NCBI GenBank assembly: GCA_963837105.1
Contig: CAWIMG010000028.1
Location: forward strand, 62,001 to 126,000
Reading direction: 5' to 3'
Source: UBA9676 sp963837105
Lineage (GTDB): Bacteria; Actinomycetota; Actinomycetes; Streptosporangiales; Streptosporangiaceae
Length of the DNA stretch: 64,000 bases
A program made the translations under genes and the position numbers. Each line of letters begins with the position of its first letter. Positions within the stretch are counted from its first letter, which is position 1. This document shows, in pieces, positions 36,869-45,421 of this stretch. A model generated the notes under the pieces. The model was not told the origin of the DNA. It saw nothing but the letters and a program-made list of their open reading frames with translations, and made no database searches.

Positions 36869-37806
36869 GGCGCGGCCGGCGGATGGCGGGGACGGTCATC
36901 ACCGCGGCCCTGGCCGCCGCAACGGCCCGTGCGCTCTACGCCGCACTGGCCGCGCGGCCGCCCGGCGGCACCGCCACCTGGTCCCGGACCAACCATCGCG
37001 GGGAGCCGGTCAGCCTGCTGGCTGGCCCGGTCCTGGCCGCCGCGGCGGTCGCGGCGTCAGCGGCCGCCCCCGGCCTGCCCGGGCGGACCAGGGCCGCGCT
37101 GGTGACGGCCGGTGCCGGGGCGGCGGCGCTGGGCGGCTACGACGACCTGGCCGGGCGGGGTGACCGGCGCGGGTTCCGCGGCCATCTGGGTGCGCTGGCC
37201 CGCGGTGAGGTGACCACCGGCGCGGTGAAGCTCGCTGGCATCGGCGCGACTGGCCTGGCGGCCGCCACGCTGGCCGGCGGGCCGCCCGCCGACGTGATCA
37301 TCAACGCCGGGCTGGCCGCCGGTGGTGCCAACCTGGTCAATCTGTTCGACCTGCGCCCCGGGCGGGCCATCAAGGTCGCCCTGGCCGGGGCCGGGCTGCT
37401 GGCCGCTGGCGCGCCCGGCGCCGCTGGCCCGGCCGTGGCCGGGCCAGCCGGGGCCGCGGCCGCGCTGCTGCCGGACGACCTGGCCGAGCGGGTGATGATC
37501 GGCGACGCCGGGGCGAACTGCCTGGGGGCCATGCTCGGCGTGGCCGCGGCCCCGCTCAGCAGGCCAGCCCGGGTGGCGCTGCTCGCCGGGATCGCCGGCC
37601 TGACCGCGGCGAGCGAGGTGATCAGCTTCACCGCCGTGATCGAGCGGACACCAGCCCTGCGCTGGCTCGACATGCTCGGCCGCCGCCCGCCGGGCTCCGG
37701 TCCTGCCAGTGCCGGTCCCGCGGGTGACGGCGCGGCCAGTGCGGATCGCGCCGCCGGGCGCCCCGCGCCCGGCCGGGCGCAAGCGCCCTCCGCCATCGTG
37801 CCGTGA
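36865..37806 (+). CDS. MraY/WecA-like polyprenyl-phosphate sugar-phosphate transferase homologue
   Basis: A 313-residue hydrophobic protein with about eight to nine spans. MraY-like marks are LGGYDDLAGRGDRRGFRGHL (DD motif), NLVNLFDLRPGRAIK (in place of the NxxDGxDGLA block) and MIGDAGANCLGAMLG (in place of GDTGS). It is shorter than true MraY and lacks the usual HHH region, so it is a divergent member whose activity is uncertain. The ATG overlaps the steB stop and the stop overlaps the flippase start, tying it to a cell-envelope operon. Confidence 0.75.
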   Translation: MRRGRRMAGTVITAALAAATARALYAALAARPPGGTATWSRTNHRGEPVSLLAGPVLAAAAVAASAAAPGLPGRTRAALVTAGAGAAALGGYDDLAGRGDRRGFRGHLGALARGEVTTGAVKLAGIGATGLAAATLAGGPPADVIINAGLAAGGANLVNLFDLRPGRAIKVALAGAGLLAAGAPGAAGPAVAGPAGAAAALLPDDLAERVMIGDAGANCLGAMLGVAAAPLSRPARVALLAGIAGLTAASEVISFTAVIERTPALRWLDMLGRRPPGSGPASAGPAGDGAASADRAAGRPAPGRAQAPSAIVP

Positions 37807-39503
37807 CCGGCACACCGGCCCAGGTGACCGAGCCCGGGCTGATCCGGCGGGCGGGACAGGGCATCGGGCAGGCCGCGGTGCTGATCGGGGCGATCACCGT
37901 GCTGGCCCGGGTGATCGGCTTCGGCCGCCAGCTGGTGTTCGCGCATACGGTCGGCAACCACTGCCTGGGTACCGCCTACGCCACCGCCAACCAGGTGCCG
38001 AACATCATCTATGACGTTGTCCTCGGCGGCGCGCTGACCAGTGTGGTGGTCCCGGTGCTGGCCGGGACGGCCGCCCGCCGGGCCACGGCCGGCCAGGCCG
38101 GGACCGCGGCGGAACCCGGCCGCATGGCCACCGTCAACACCGGCCCCGAACAGCAGGCCGGGCAGATCGCGTCCGCGTTGCTGACCTGGACCGTGATCCT
38201 GCTGGTGCCGGTCAGCGTGCTGCTCGTGCTGGTGGCCCGGCCGCTGGTCACGCTGCTGCTGGCGGGTGTCCCCGGCTGCAGCGTGGCGGTCACCGAGTCG
38301 GTGAGCGCGCAGATGCTGGTCGTGTTCGCGCCGCAGATTCTGCTCTATGGGCTGGCGGTGGTGCTGTACGGGATCTTGCAGGCGCACCGCCGTTTCACCG
38401 CGCCCGCGCTGGCCCCGGTGATATCCAGCCTGGTGGTGATCGCGGCCTACATCGCCTTCCTGCCGCTCAGTAACGGGGCACAGCATCACATCGTCACCCT
38501 GTCCAAGCAGGCCGAGCTGGTGCTGTCGCTCGGCACCACCGCCGGGGTGGCCGCGCTGGTGCTCACCGCGCTCGGCCCGGCGCTGCGGCTGCGGCTGCGG
38601 CTGCGGCCAGCGCTGCGGTTCCCCGATGGCATGGCCCGGCGGGTCCGGGGGCTGGCGGCGGTGGGGCTGGCGGTGCTGGCCGCCCAGGACGCCTCGCTGG
38701 TAGCGGTGATGGTGCTGGCCAACGGGCACGAGGGGCATGGCGCGCTGGTGCTGTACAACTACGGCTGGCAGATGTTCTTCGTGCCCTACGCGGTGCTGGC
38801 GGTGCCCATCGCCACCAGTGCCTTCCCCGTGCTGTCGGCCGGGGAAGGGGCCGGATTCGACCAGACCGCCGCCGGGGCCACCCGGGCGGTGATGCTGGTC
38901 TCCTGCCTGGGCGCCGCGCTGCTGGCGGGCGTGGCGGTACCGGCGTCGCGGCTGTTCGTCGCCGGTCCCGGCCAGGCACGCCAGCTCGCCTTCGCCTTCG
39001 CCGCGTTCGCGCCGGGGCTGATCGGTTATGGCCTGGCCGCGAATCTGTCCCGGGTTCTGTTCGCCTGCCGCCGCACCTGGGTGGCGGCGGCCGCGCTGGT
39101 AGGCGGCTGGCTGCTGGTGATCGTGACCGATGTCGCCGCCGTGCCAGCCGTGCCGCCGCGCTGGGTGGTGCCGGTACTGGCCATCGGCAACACGGTGGGC
39201 CTGACCCTGGCCGGGCTGGCCCTGCTGGTGGCGGTCCGGGCCGTTCGCGGCCCGGAAGCGCTGCACGGAGCGGCCCGGGCGGCGGCGGCCGGTCTGGCGG
39301 GCGCGGTGTCCGGGGCGGCGGCGGGCGCGCTGGTGTCCGCCGCGCTGCCGGTGGCCGGTTTCGTCCGCAACGCGGCCGTCGGGCTGCTGGCCTGCCTGGC
39401 GGCCGCGGTGATGTTCGCCGCGGTGGCGATGATCCTGGACGGTGGTGACCTGCGGGCACTGGCCGCCCGGGCGAGGGCACGGATCAGCCGGCGGCCAGCG
39501 TGA
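37803..39503 (+). CDS. MurJ/MVN-like lipid flippase
   Basis: A 566-residue polytopic protein (about 14 spans) of the MOP superfamily, MVN branch. The start GAITVLARVIGFGRQLVFAH and NQVPNIIYDVVLGGALTSV match the conserved TM1-TM2 blocks of MurJ, and FFVPYAVLAVPIATSAFPVL the TM7-8 region. It probably flips a polyprenyl-linked precursor. A second, canonical MurJ may exist elsewhere near the chromosome end, as is usual. GTG at 37803; the stop overlaps the GT4 gene. Confidence 0.88.
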   Translation: MTGTPAQVTEPGLIRRAGQGIGQAAVLIGAITVLARVIGFGRQLVFAHTVGNHCLGTAYATANQVPNIIYDVVLGGALTSVVVPVLAGTAARRATAGQAGTAAEPGRMATVNTGPEQQAGQIASALLTWTVILLVPVSVLLVLVARPLVTLLLAGVPGCSVAVTESVSAQMLVVFAPQILLYGLAVVLYGILQAHRRFTAPALAPVISSLVVIAAYIAFLPLSNGAQHHIVTLSKQAELVLSLGTTAGVAALVLTALGPALRLRLRLRPALRFPDGMARRVRGLAAVGLAVLAAQDASLVAVMVLANGHEGHGALVLYNYGWQMFFVPYAVLAVPIATSAFPVLSAGEGAGFDQTAAGATRAVMLVSCLGAALLAGVAVPASRLFVAGPGQARQLAFAFAAFAPGLIGYGLAANLSRVLFACRRTWVAAAALVGGWLLVIVTDVAAVPAVPPRWVVPVLAIGNTVGLTLAGLALLVAVRAVRGPEALHGAARAAAAGLAGAVSGAAAGALVSAALPVAGFVRNAAVGLLACLAAAVMFAAVAMILDGGDLRALAARARARISRRPA

Positions 39504-40672
39504 GGATCGCCATGGTGCTGGGCACCGCGGCCGGCGGCACGGCCAGTCACGTTGCCATGCTGGCCGAGGGGTGCGCGGCAGGCGGGCACCAGGTGACGGT
39601 GTACGGCCCGGCCCAGATGGCGCGGTTCTTCCCGGGTGTGGGCTTCGTGCCGGCCGAGATTGGTGACCGGCCACGGCCGGGCCGGGATCTGGCGATGGTG
39701 CTGCGGCTGCGGCGGCTGCTGGCCCGCGACCGCCCCCAGGTGGTGCACGCGCACGGGCTGCGGGCAGGTGGGGCCACCGGGCTCGCCCTGCTGCCAGGCC
39801 CGGGCCTGCCCCGCATCCCGCTCGTGGTGACGGTGCACAACGCCCCGCCGGGCGGCCGCTGGGCGCGGGCCGGCTATGGGCTGCTGGAGCGGCTGACCGC
39901 CCACCGGGCCGCGGCGGTGGCCTGTGTCTCCCCGGATTTGTCGGCCCGGATGCGGGGCCGGGGCGCCCGCGATGTCAGCTGGGTGCCGGTGCCCGCCCGC
40001 GCGGCGCCGGAGCCCAGTGCGCAGCAGGTGGCGGCCGCGCGGGCCGGGCTCGCCGCCGATGGCCAGCAGGTGGTACTCGCGGCGGGCCGGCTGGCCCCGC
40101 AGAAGGGGTTCGCCACCTTGCTCGCCGCCGCCGTCCGCTGGCAGAACCACGATCCGTGCCCGCTGCTGCTGCTGGCCGGGCAGGGGCCGCTGGATCAGGC
40201 GCTGCGGGCGCAGGCAGACGCGGCCGGGATCCGGATGCGGTTCCTCGGCCAGCGCGTCGACGTGCCCGCCTTGCTGGCCGGCGCGGACGTGGTGGTGGTG
40301 CCGTCGGCCTGGGAAGGGCAGCCGCTGATCGTGCAGGAGACGCTGCGTGCGGGCCGGCCGCTGGTCGCCTCCCGCACCGGTGGCATTCCGGAACTCACTG
40401 GTGAGGACGCCGCGGTCCTGGTCGCGCCTGGTGATGCCGCCGCATTGGCCAGTGCGGTGCTGACAGTGCTGGACGATCCGGCGCTGGCGGCGAAACTGAG
40501 CGCGGCCGCCATTTCCCGGGCGGCGGGCCTGCCCGGCGAACAGGCTGCGGTGGCCGCCAACCTCGCGCTCTACCAGCGGGTTTGCGGCAGCTTACCCGGA
40601 GTATCCGGGCATTGTCGCGATACGTATTTCTTCAGTAGCAATTCGCTATTCCGCTTGAAACGCACCGGATAA
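39500..40672 (+). CDS. Glycosyltransferase family 4 protein
   Basis: A 390-residue GT-B fold enzyme. The N-terminus MRIAMVLGTAAGGTASHVAM is the acceptor-domain start; VVHAHGLRAGG lies in the middle; the donor domain has VVLAAGRLAPQKGF, VPSAWEGQPLIVQETLRAGR and ASRTGGIPELT (the EX7E region). The acceptor is unknown, probably a lipid- or wall-linked glycan given the flippase and MraY-like genes upstream. The last ~30 residues lose the family pattern and GC content drops there. It is the last gene of the operon that begins near 30736. Confidence 0.88.
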   Translation: MRIAMVLGTAAGGTASHVAMLAEGCAAGGHQVTVYGPAQMARFFPGVGFVPAEIGDRPRPGRDLAMVLRLRRLLARDRPQVVHAHGLRAGGATGLALLPGPGLPRIPLVVTVHNAPPGGRWARAGYGLLERLTAHRAAAVACVSPDLSARMRGRGARDVSWVPVPARAAPEPSAQQVAAARAGLAADGQQVVLAAGRLAPQKGFATLLAAAVRWQNHDPCPLLLLAGQGPLDQALRAQADAAGIRMRFLGQRVDVPALLAGADVVVVPSAWEGQPLIVQETLRAGRPLVASRTGGIPELTGEDAAVLVAPGDAAALASAVLTVLDDPALAAKLSAAAISRAAGLPGEQAAVAANLALYQRVCGSLPGVSGHCRDTYFFSSNSLFRLKRTG

Positions 40673-40732
40673 TCTGTTCGGCTATTGGCCCGGGGCCGCT
40701 TTGGCCTGTTTTCAGGCCCTCCGGGGAATGCC

Positions 40733-42157
40733 ATGTCATCGGGAAAGAGCCAGCCCGCCAGGCTCGCGGGTGACACCGGCCGCCAGCAGGCAGGATCGCC
40801 GAGTGGCCAGCCGGACAGTGACCTCATGCCTGGATTCCGGCCGGGAGCCGTGCGCCCGGCGCCAGCCGGCGGTGCTCAGCAGACGGCCGGGGAGCAGCCA
40901 TCGTCCGGTCTGCCGGGGCCCGTGCCCACCGCCCCGCCGGCCCTGCCGCACCGGACCAAAGAGCCCGGCCGCCCCGGGATCCCGCACCGGCCCCGGCCGC
41001 GCGAGCGGCCGGTCCTGCCAGCGGCGCTGATCCGGCCCGGCACGCCAGCGCCGTCCGCCCCGCCAGCGCCGGCGGGTGACCCACCCGCACCGGCAGCCCC
41101 CGCTCCGTCAGCCCCGGCAGCGCTGGCAGCGCCGGCCCCGGCACCGGCTGCACCGGCACCGCCCACCGCACGGGCAGGCCAGCCGCCACCCTCCTGGCCT
41201 CGCGTGCTGGCCACCACCGTGCGCCTGTGGGGCCGCCGCCGTCTCCGCGGGCTGTGGCCGGCCCGGACCGGCTGGCGGGTGGCCGTGGTGGTCGCGGTGG
41301 TGACCGTGATCTTCGCGGCCGGTGCCATCACGGTCAGGCTGACCGCGGGCCGGGCGCAGCAGGGGTCCGGCCAGTCCGGGTCCAGCCAGCCTGCGGCCGC
41401 CGGTTCCGCCCTGGCCGCGGCGGCCACTCAGCGGCAGCTGGCAGCCGGCTGGGTGGCCCGCCAGGTCAGCCCGGCCGCGATCGTGGCCTGTGATCCTGTC
41501 ATGTGCGCCGCCCTCCAGACCCGGGGCGTGCCTGCCGGGCGGCTGCTGGTGCTGCCGGATTCCCGGCCAGACCCGCTCGGCTCCGATGTGATCGTGGCCA
41601 CGCAGGCGGTACGCAGCCAGTTCGGGGCCAGGCTCGCGGGTGTCTACGCACCGGTGACGCTGGCCAGCTTCGGTACCGGCCCGGCCCGGATCGACATCCG
41701 GGTGGTGGCCCCCGACGGCGCAGCCGCCTACCGGGCGCAACTGGCCGCCGACCTGGCGGCCCGCCGGGCCGGTGGGGCGCAGTTGCTGCAGAACCGCCAC
41801 ATCCAGGTTTCTGCCGCCGCCCGGGCGGCCCTGGCGGCCGGCCAGGTGGACGCGCGGCTGCTGGTCACCCTGCCCGCCCTGGCGGCCCTGCACCCGATCA
41901 GCATCGTCAGCTTCGGCGGCGCCAGCCCGGGTGCCAGTGCTGGTGTGCCGCTGCGGTCGGCTGACATTGCCGGCATCGCGCTGCCCGGCGGGCACCAGCG
42001 CGCATCGCTGGCCGTGCTGAGTGCGTTCCTGCGCGCCCAGCGAGCCCCCTACCTGCCCTCACCACTGGAGATCGTGCACATCAGCCCACAGCAGGCAGTG
42101 CTCAGCGTCGGGTACCCGCTGCCGAGCCCGCTCGGCCTGCTCGGATCGCGCAGCTGA
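40733..42157 (+). CDS. Proline-rich single-pass membrane protein, unknown function
   Basis: 474 residues from ATG 40733. Residues 1-~165 are Pro/Ala/Gly-rich and disordered (cytoplasmic), one span lies at ~180-201 (WRVAVVVAVVTVIFAAGAIT), and the outer domain of ~270 residues carries IVACDPVMCAALQTRGVP, a possible disulfide pair, and repeated short beta-like segments (LLVLPD, LLVTLPALAALHPISIVSF). I do not recognise a family. It lies 15 bp before the DUF4397 gene, which overlaps the sortase gene, so the three probably form one surface-protein unit. Confidence 0.75.
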   Translation: MSSGKSQPARLAGDTGRQQAGSPSGQPDSDLMPGFRPGAVRPAPAGGAQQTAGEQPSSGLPGPVPTAPPALPHRTKEPGRPGIPHRPRPRERPVLPAALIRPGTPAPSAPPAPAGDPPAPAAPAPSAPAALAAPAPAPAAPAPPTARAGQPPPSWPRVLATTVRLWGRRRLRGLWPARTGWRVAVVVAVVTVIFAAGAITVRLTAGRAQQGSGQSGSSQPAAAGSALAAAATQRQLAAGWVARQVSPAAIVACDPVMCAALQTRGVPAGRLLVLPDSRPDPLGSDVIVATQAVRSQFGARLAGVYAPVTLASFGTGPARIDIRVVAPDGAAAYRAQLAADLAARRAGGAQLLQNRHIQVSAAARAALAAGQVDARLLVTLPALAALHPISIVSFGGASPGASAGVPLRSADIAGIALPGGHQRASLAVLSAFLRAQRAPYLPSPLEIVHISPQQAVLSVGYPLPSPLGLLGSRS

Positions 42158-42172
42158 CTCAAGGAGACGCCG

Positions 42173-43072
42173 ATGATGGACCACCGCTGGACGCGGCGCC
42201 GGCCGCTCCGCTTCGCCACGCTGGCCGGGCTGCTGATGCTGGCTGCCGGGCTGGCGGCCGCGGCCGCGCCGGCCGCTGCCGCCGCGACTGCCACGGGCAC
42301 CGCGCACCGGGCAGGCAATACCGGCTGGATCCGGCTGACTCACCTCTCGCCCAACACCCCGCCAGTAGATGTCTACCTGTACTCCTTCGGCGGCTCGAAC
42401 GCCATGATCGTGCTGCACCACGTCGGGTATGGCGCGGTCTCCCCCTATGAGAAGGTCGCCAGCGGCGAATACACGGTGGCCATGCGCGGGGCGGGCGCGC
42501 CCTCGTCCTCCCCGCCAGTGCTGTCCACCACCGTCAACATCACCGCCGGTGGCGCCTACACGGTGGCCGGCCTGGGCCCGGCCAAGGGCCTGCGGCTGCA
42601 GGTGCTGCGGGACCGGCTGACCACCCCCAGCGGCGAGTCGCTGGTCCGGGTGATCCAGGCCTCCCTGCGCAACCACCGGGTCACCGTGACCGCCGGATCG
42701 CAGGTGCTCGCCCGGCGGCTGCTGTTCGGCGATGTCACCAGCTATGGCCAGGCCACGCCAGGCACCTGGACGGTGCGGGTCTCCGGGCCGGGCGGCACGG
42801 TTTCCCAGACCGTCACCCTGGCCGCGGGCAGCATCCACACGCTGGTCGTGCTGGATGGTGCCACCGGCCTGGCGCTCGACAACCTGGAGGACGCCGCGGG
42901 CAGCACGGTCATGCCGCAGGGAGGCGCGGCCACCGGTTTCGGCGGCACCGCGCCGGTCCCGGCCCCCTCGCCCGCGCCGTGGGCCGCGGTGATCGCGGCC
43001 GGCCTGCTGTGCACGGGCGCGGCGGCGGTCTGGCTGCGGCATGCCCGGCACCAGGCCCGCCACGCACGCTAG
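42173..43072 (+). CDS. DUF4397 domain cell-surface protein
   Basis: A 299-residue exported protein. A signal peptide covers ~1-37 (RRRPLRF start, Ala-rich cleavage region). The DUF4397 beta domain follows (WIRLTHLSPNTPPVDVYLYS, ~residues 51-70, then VASGEYTVAMRGAG). A Gly/Pro linker with MPQGGAATGFGGTAP precedes a C-terminal span (WAAVIAAGLLCTGAAAVWL) and a positive tail. No LPxTG is present; the linker-TM-positive layout still looks like a sortase-type sorting signal of the kind encoded next to class F sortases. Shine-Dalgarno AAGGAG lies before 42173. Confidence 0.85.
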   Translation: MMDHRWTRRRPLRFATLAGLLMLAAGLAAAAAPAAAAATATGTAHRAGNTGWIRLTHLSPNTPPVDVYLYSFGGSNAMIVLHHVGYGAVSPYEKVASGEYTVAMRGAGAPSSSPPVLSTTVNITAGGAYTVAGLGPAKGLRLQVLRDRLTTPSGESLVRVIQASLRNHRVTVTAGSQVLARRLLFGDVTSYGQATPGTWTVRVSGPGGTVSQTVTLAAGSIHTLVVLDGATGLALDNLEDAAGSTVMPQGGAATGFGGTAPVPAPSPAPWAAVIAAGLLCTGAAAVWLRHARHQARHAR

Positions 43073-43757
43073 GCACGGGCCGGCCCGGAGCGGCGCCCGC
43101 CATTCCGGCCCGGGCCGGCCGTTCCGCTGGCTGGCCCGCCGGCCACTGGCGGCGAGCCTGCTGGCCGCGGGCCTGCTGGCGGTGAGCGCGGGTGCGGTCA
43201 GCATCGCGCTGCTCGCCGGGCACCCCGGGATCGCCCCCCGGCCGGTGGCCAGGCCCGGGCTGGTGCCGGCCGGCCCGGTGGCTGCCCCGGCCAGGCCGGC
43301 CGCGCGGGTCTATGTGTCGCGGCCGGTCTTCCTGAGCATCCCGGCCATCGGCGTGCGGACCCGGCTGATCAGGCTCGGGCTGACCGCGCAGGGGACGCTG
43401 CAGGTGCCCGCCAGCACATCGGTCGCCGGGTGGTACACCGGCAGCCCGCGGCCCGGCCAGGTGGGCTCGGCCGTCATCGCCGGCCACATCGACTCCTACC
43501 AGGGACCGGGCGTGTTCTTCCGGCTCCGGCTGCTGCGGCCAGGTGACCGCGTCTACGTCCGCCGGGCCGGCGGCAAGCTGGCGGTGTTCCGGGTGTACGC
43601 CGAGCGCATGTACGCCAAAGACCGCTTCCCGACCCGGCGGGTCTACGGCCCGGTGCCGGATCCGGAACTGCGCCTGATCACCTGCGGCGGGATCTTCGAC
43701 CCGGCGACTGGCTCCTACCTGAGCAACGTGGTCGTCTACGCGTCGCAGATCCGCTAG
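43041..43757 (+). CDS. Class F-like sortase
   Basis: A 238-residue sortase with an N-terminal cytoplasmic Arg-rich tail, one span (~36-60), and the catalytic beta-barrel. The catalytic His lies in VIAGHIDSY (His149) and Cys in RLITCGGIFD (Cys215). The arginine usually found about 12 residues after Cys is Leu227 here (TGSYLSNVVVYA), which could weaken activity or mean another Arg serves. It probably attaches or processes the DUF4397 protein encoded upstream; the genes overlap by 32 bp. Confidence 0.88.
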   Translation: MPGTRPATHARHGPARSGARHSGPGRPFRWLARRPLAASLLAAGLLAVSAGAVSIALLAGHPGIAPRPVARPGLVPAGPVAAPARPAARVYVSRPVFLSIPAIGVRTRLIRLGLTAQGTLQVPASTSVAGWYTGSPRPGQVGSAVIAGHIDSYQGPGVFFRLRLLRPGDRVYVRRAGGKLAVFRVYAERMYAKDRFPTRRVYGPVPDPELRLITCGGIFDPATGSYLSNVVVYASQIR

Positions 43758-43778
43758 CGGGCCGCCCCCACTGGCGCG

Positions 43779-44441
43779 CTACCAGCCCCGCTGGCGCCAT
43801 TCGGCCAGGTGCGGCCGCTCCGCCCGCAGCGTGGTGTCCTTCCCGTGACCGGGGTAGACCCAGGTGCCGTCCGGCAGGACCCCGAACACCCGCTCCTCCA
43901 GGTCGTCCATGAGCTGGCCGAACCGCTCCGGGTCGTGCTCGGTATTGCCCGGGCCACCGGGGAACAGCGAGTCACCGGTGAACAGGTGCGGGGTGGCCGC
44001 CAGCGCGCCATCGGCGTCGTAGCACAGCGCGATGCTGCCCGGTGTGTGACCGCGCAGGTGGATGACGGACACGCTGGTCGCGCCAACCACCACCCGGTCC
44101 CCGCCCCGGACCAGGCTGGTCGCGGTGACCGGCAGTTCCGGCGCGTCGTCCGGGTGGGCGATGACGCTGGCCCCGGTCGCGGCCTGTACCTCGGCCAGCG
44201 CCTGCCAGTGGTCGAAGTGCCGGTGGGTGGTCACGATCGCGCTCAGCTGTCCGCCGGTGAGCGCGATCAGCCGGTCCGCCTCGTTGGCCGCGTCGATCAG
44301 CACCTGCTCCCCGGTCTGCGTGCAGCGGAGCAGGTAGGCGTTGTTGTCCATCGGGCCGACCGCCAGCTTGCTGATGGCCAGGCCGGGCACGGTCCGGGTG
44401 TCGGCCGGGCCGCCGACGCTCACATCCCCGGTGTAGGTCAC
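43779..44441 (-). CDS. MBL-fold hydrolase, glyoxalase II-like
   Basis: A 220-residue metallo-beta-lactamase-fold protein with the metal motif VTTHRHFDHWQAL, then HLRGHTPGSIALCY and HLFTGDSLFPGGPGN, all ligands present. It resembles short actinobacterial glyoxalase II-like hydrolases, which may act on mycothiol thioesters. GTG 44441 is chosen for the perfect AAAGGAG upstream; the in-frame extension to 44501 is rejected. It lies just downstream of, and co-directional with, the mycothiol-type enzyme gene. Confidence 0.88.
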   Translation of the reverse strand: MTYTGDVSVGGPADTRTVPGLAISKLAVGPMDNNAYLLRCTQTGEQVLIDAANEADRLIALTGGQLSAIVTTHRHFDHWQALAEVQAATGASVIAHPDDAPELPVTATSLVRGGDRVVVGATSVSVIHLRGHTPGSIALCYDADGALAATPHLFTGDSLFPGGPGNTEHDPERFGQLMDDLEERVFGVLPDGTWVYPGHGKDTTLRAERPHLAEWRQRGW

Positions 44442-44491
44442 GGTTTCTCCTTTGCCGTATCTGCTGAACGGAATGCTCGCCGCCGGTCCCG

Positions 44492-45223
44492 CTACCGCCA
44501 CGCGGGCAGGGCCGGGAGGACCGGGTCATCCCCGGTCACCTGCAGACTGTCACCATTGTCACGGCCGATCAGCCAGGCCAGCACGGTGGCGGCGGGACCG
44601 CGGACAAAGGTGGGTGCGGTCACCGGCCCGCCCCGGCCGATCCGGAAACTGGCCCCGGTGTCGGCCGCCGTGATGGCGCACGCGGGGATGTCCTCGCGGC
44701 CGGTGAACGAATCGGCCGCGCGGGCCAGCGCGCTGGCCACGAAACTGGCCGGCCAGTCGCCGGGCTGGTATCCCGCGGCCAGGTCGACATGATGGATCTC
44801 GACCTCGGACAGCCGCCGCTGCAGCACGCCGGTGGCCGGGAACGGTGGGCCCGCCAGCGCCCGGACCTGGCCGGTCCACGCCTGCAACGGCAGGTCCGCC
44901 GCCTGCGCGGCGAACGCCTCCGCCGTGGCCGCCAGATCGGCGGTCAGGTCAGCGGCACCCCGGCCGGCCCCGGCCTCGATATCGGTGGCGCGCGCCTGCG
45001 CGCTGGCGTACATCGGGGTCTCGATCCCGGTGCCTGCCCAGCGCAGCAGGTTGGCCAGGCCGTCGGCGTTGCGTGCCAGGTGGGTAAGCACATGCCCGCG
45101 GGTCCAGCCGGGCAGCAGCGACGGCTCACTCACCTGCGCATCGGTGAGTGCGCCCGCCGTGCCGAGCAGGCGGCCGGTGGCGGCGGCGATGCTGGCCATC
45201 GACTGGCTGATGTCGGTGTCCAC
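44492..45223 (-). CDS. Maleylpyruvate isomerase family mycothiol-dependent enzyme
   Basis: A 243-residue DinB-like protein. The N-terminal four-helix domain shows LLPGWTRGHVLTHLARNADG (metal His) and VEIHHVDLAAGYQPGDWPA, typical of the mycothiol-dependent maleylpyruvate isomerase family, followed by a C-terminal sterol-carrier-like domain (ATVLAWLIGRDNGDSLQV). Members use mycothiol to isomerise or conjugate small electrophiles. GTG 45223 is preceded by AAAGGAG. Probably one operon with the MBL hydrolase, making a small thiol-detoxification pair (inference). Confidence 0.88.
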   Translation of the reverse strand: MDTDISQSMASIAAATGRLLGTAGALTDAQVSEPSLLPGWTRGHVLTHLARNADGLANLLRWAGTGIETPMYASAQARATDIEAGAGRGAADLTADLAATAEAFAAQAADLPLQAWTGQVRALAGPPFPATGVLQRRLSEVEIHHVDLAAGYQPGDWPASFVASALARAADSFTGREDIPACAITAADTGASFRIGRGGPVTAPTFVRGPAATVLAWLIGRDNGDSLQVTGDDPVLPALPAWR

Positions 45224-45330
45224 GAAACTCCTTTGCCGGCGTCCGGGACCATTCTGGCGCAACCGATGGCAGGCTTGAGTGCGGGCAGGGCTGTGGGAGC
45301 CACGGGAAGCCAGGCGCGCGCCACCGTGTT

Positions 45331-45353
45331 CTGTCAGTGGTCCCTAATACCAT
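45331..45353 (+). promoter_or_regulatory. PafBC/RecA-independent DNA-damage promoter motif before uvrA
   Basis: CTGTCAGTG (45331-45339), 8 bp, then TACCAT (45348-45353). This fits the mycobacterial RecA-independent damage promoter consensus TTGTCAGTG-N8-TANNNT with one mismatch. It lies ~70 bp upstream of the uvrA start, so damage-induced transcription is likely. Confidence 0.7.
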
Positions 45354-45421
45354 GACGTGTCCTCCATGCCAGCGGAGGGCGGTCCCCAGCCGGAGAGCAG
45401 AGCACCGGAGAGCAGGACGCA

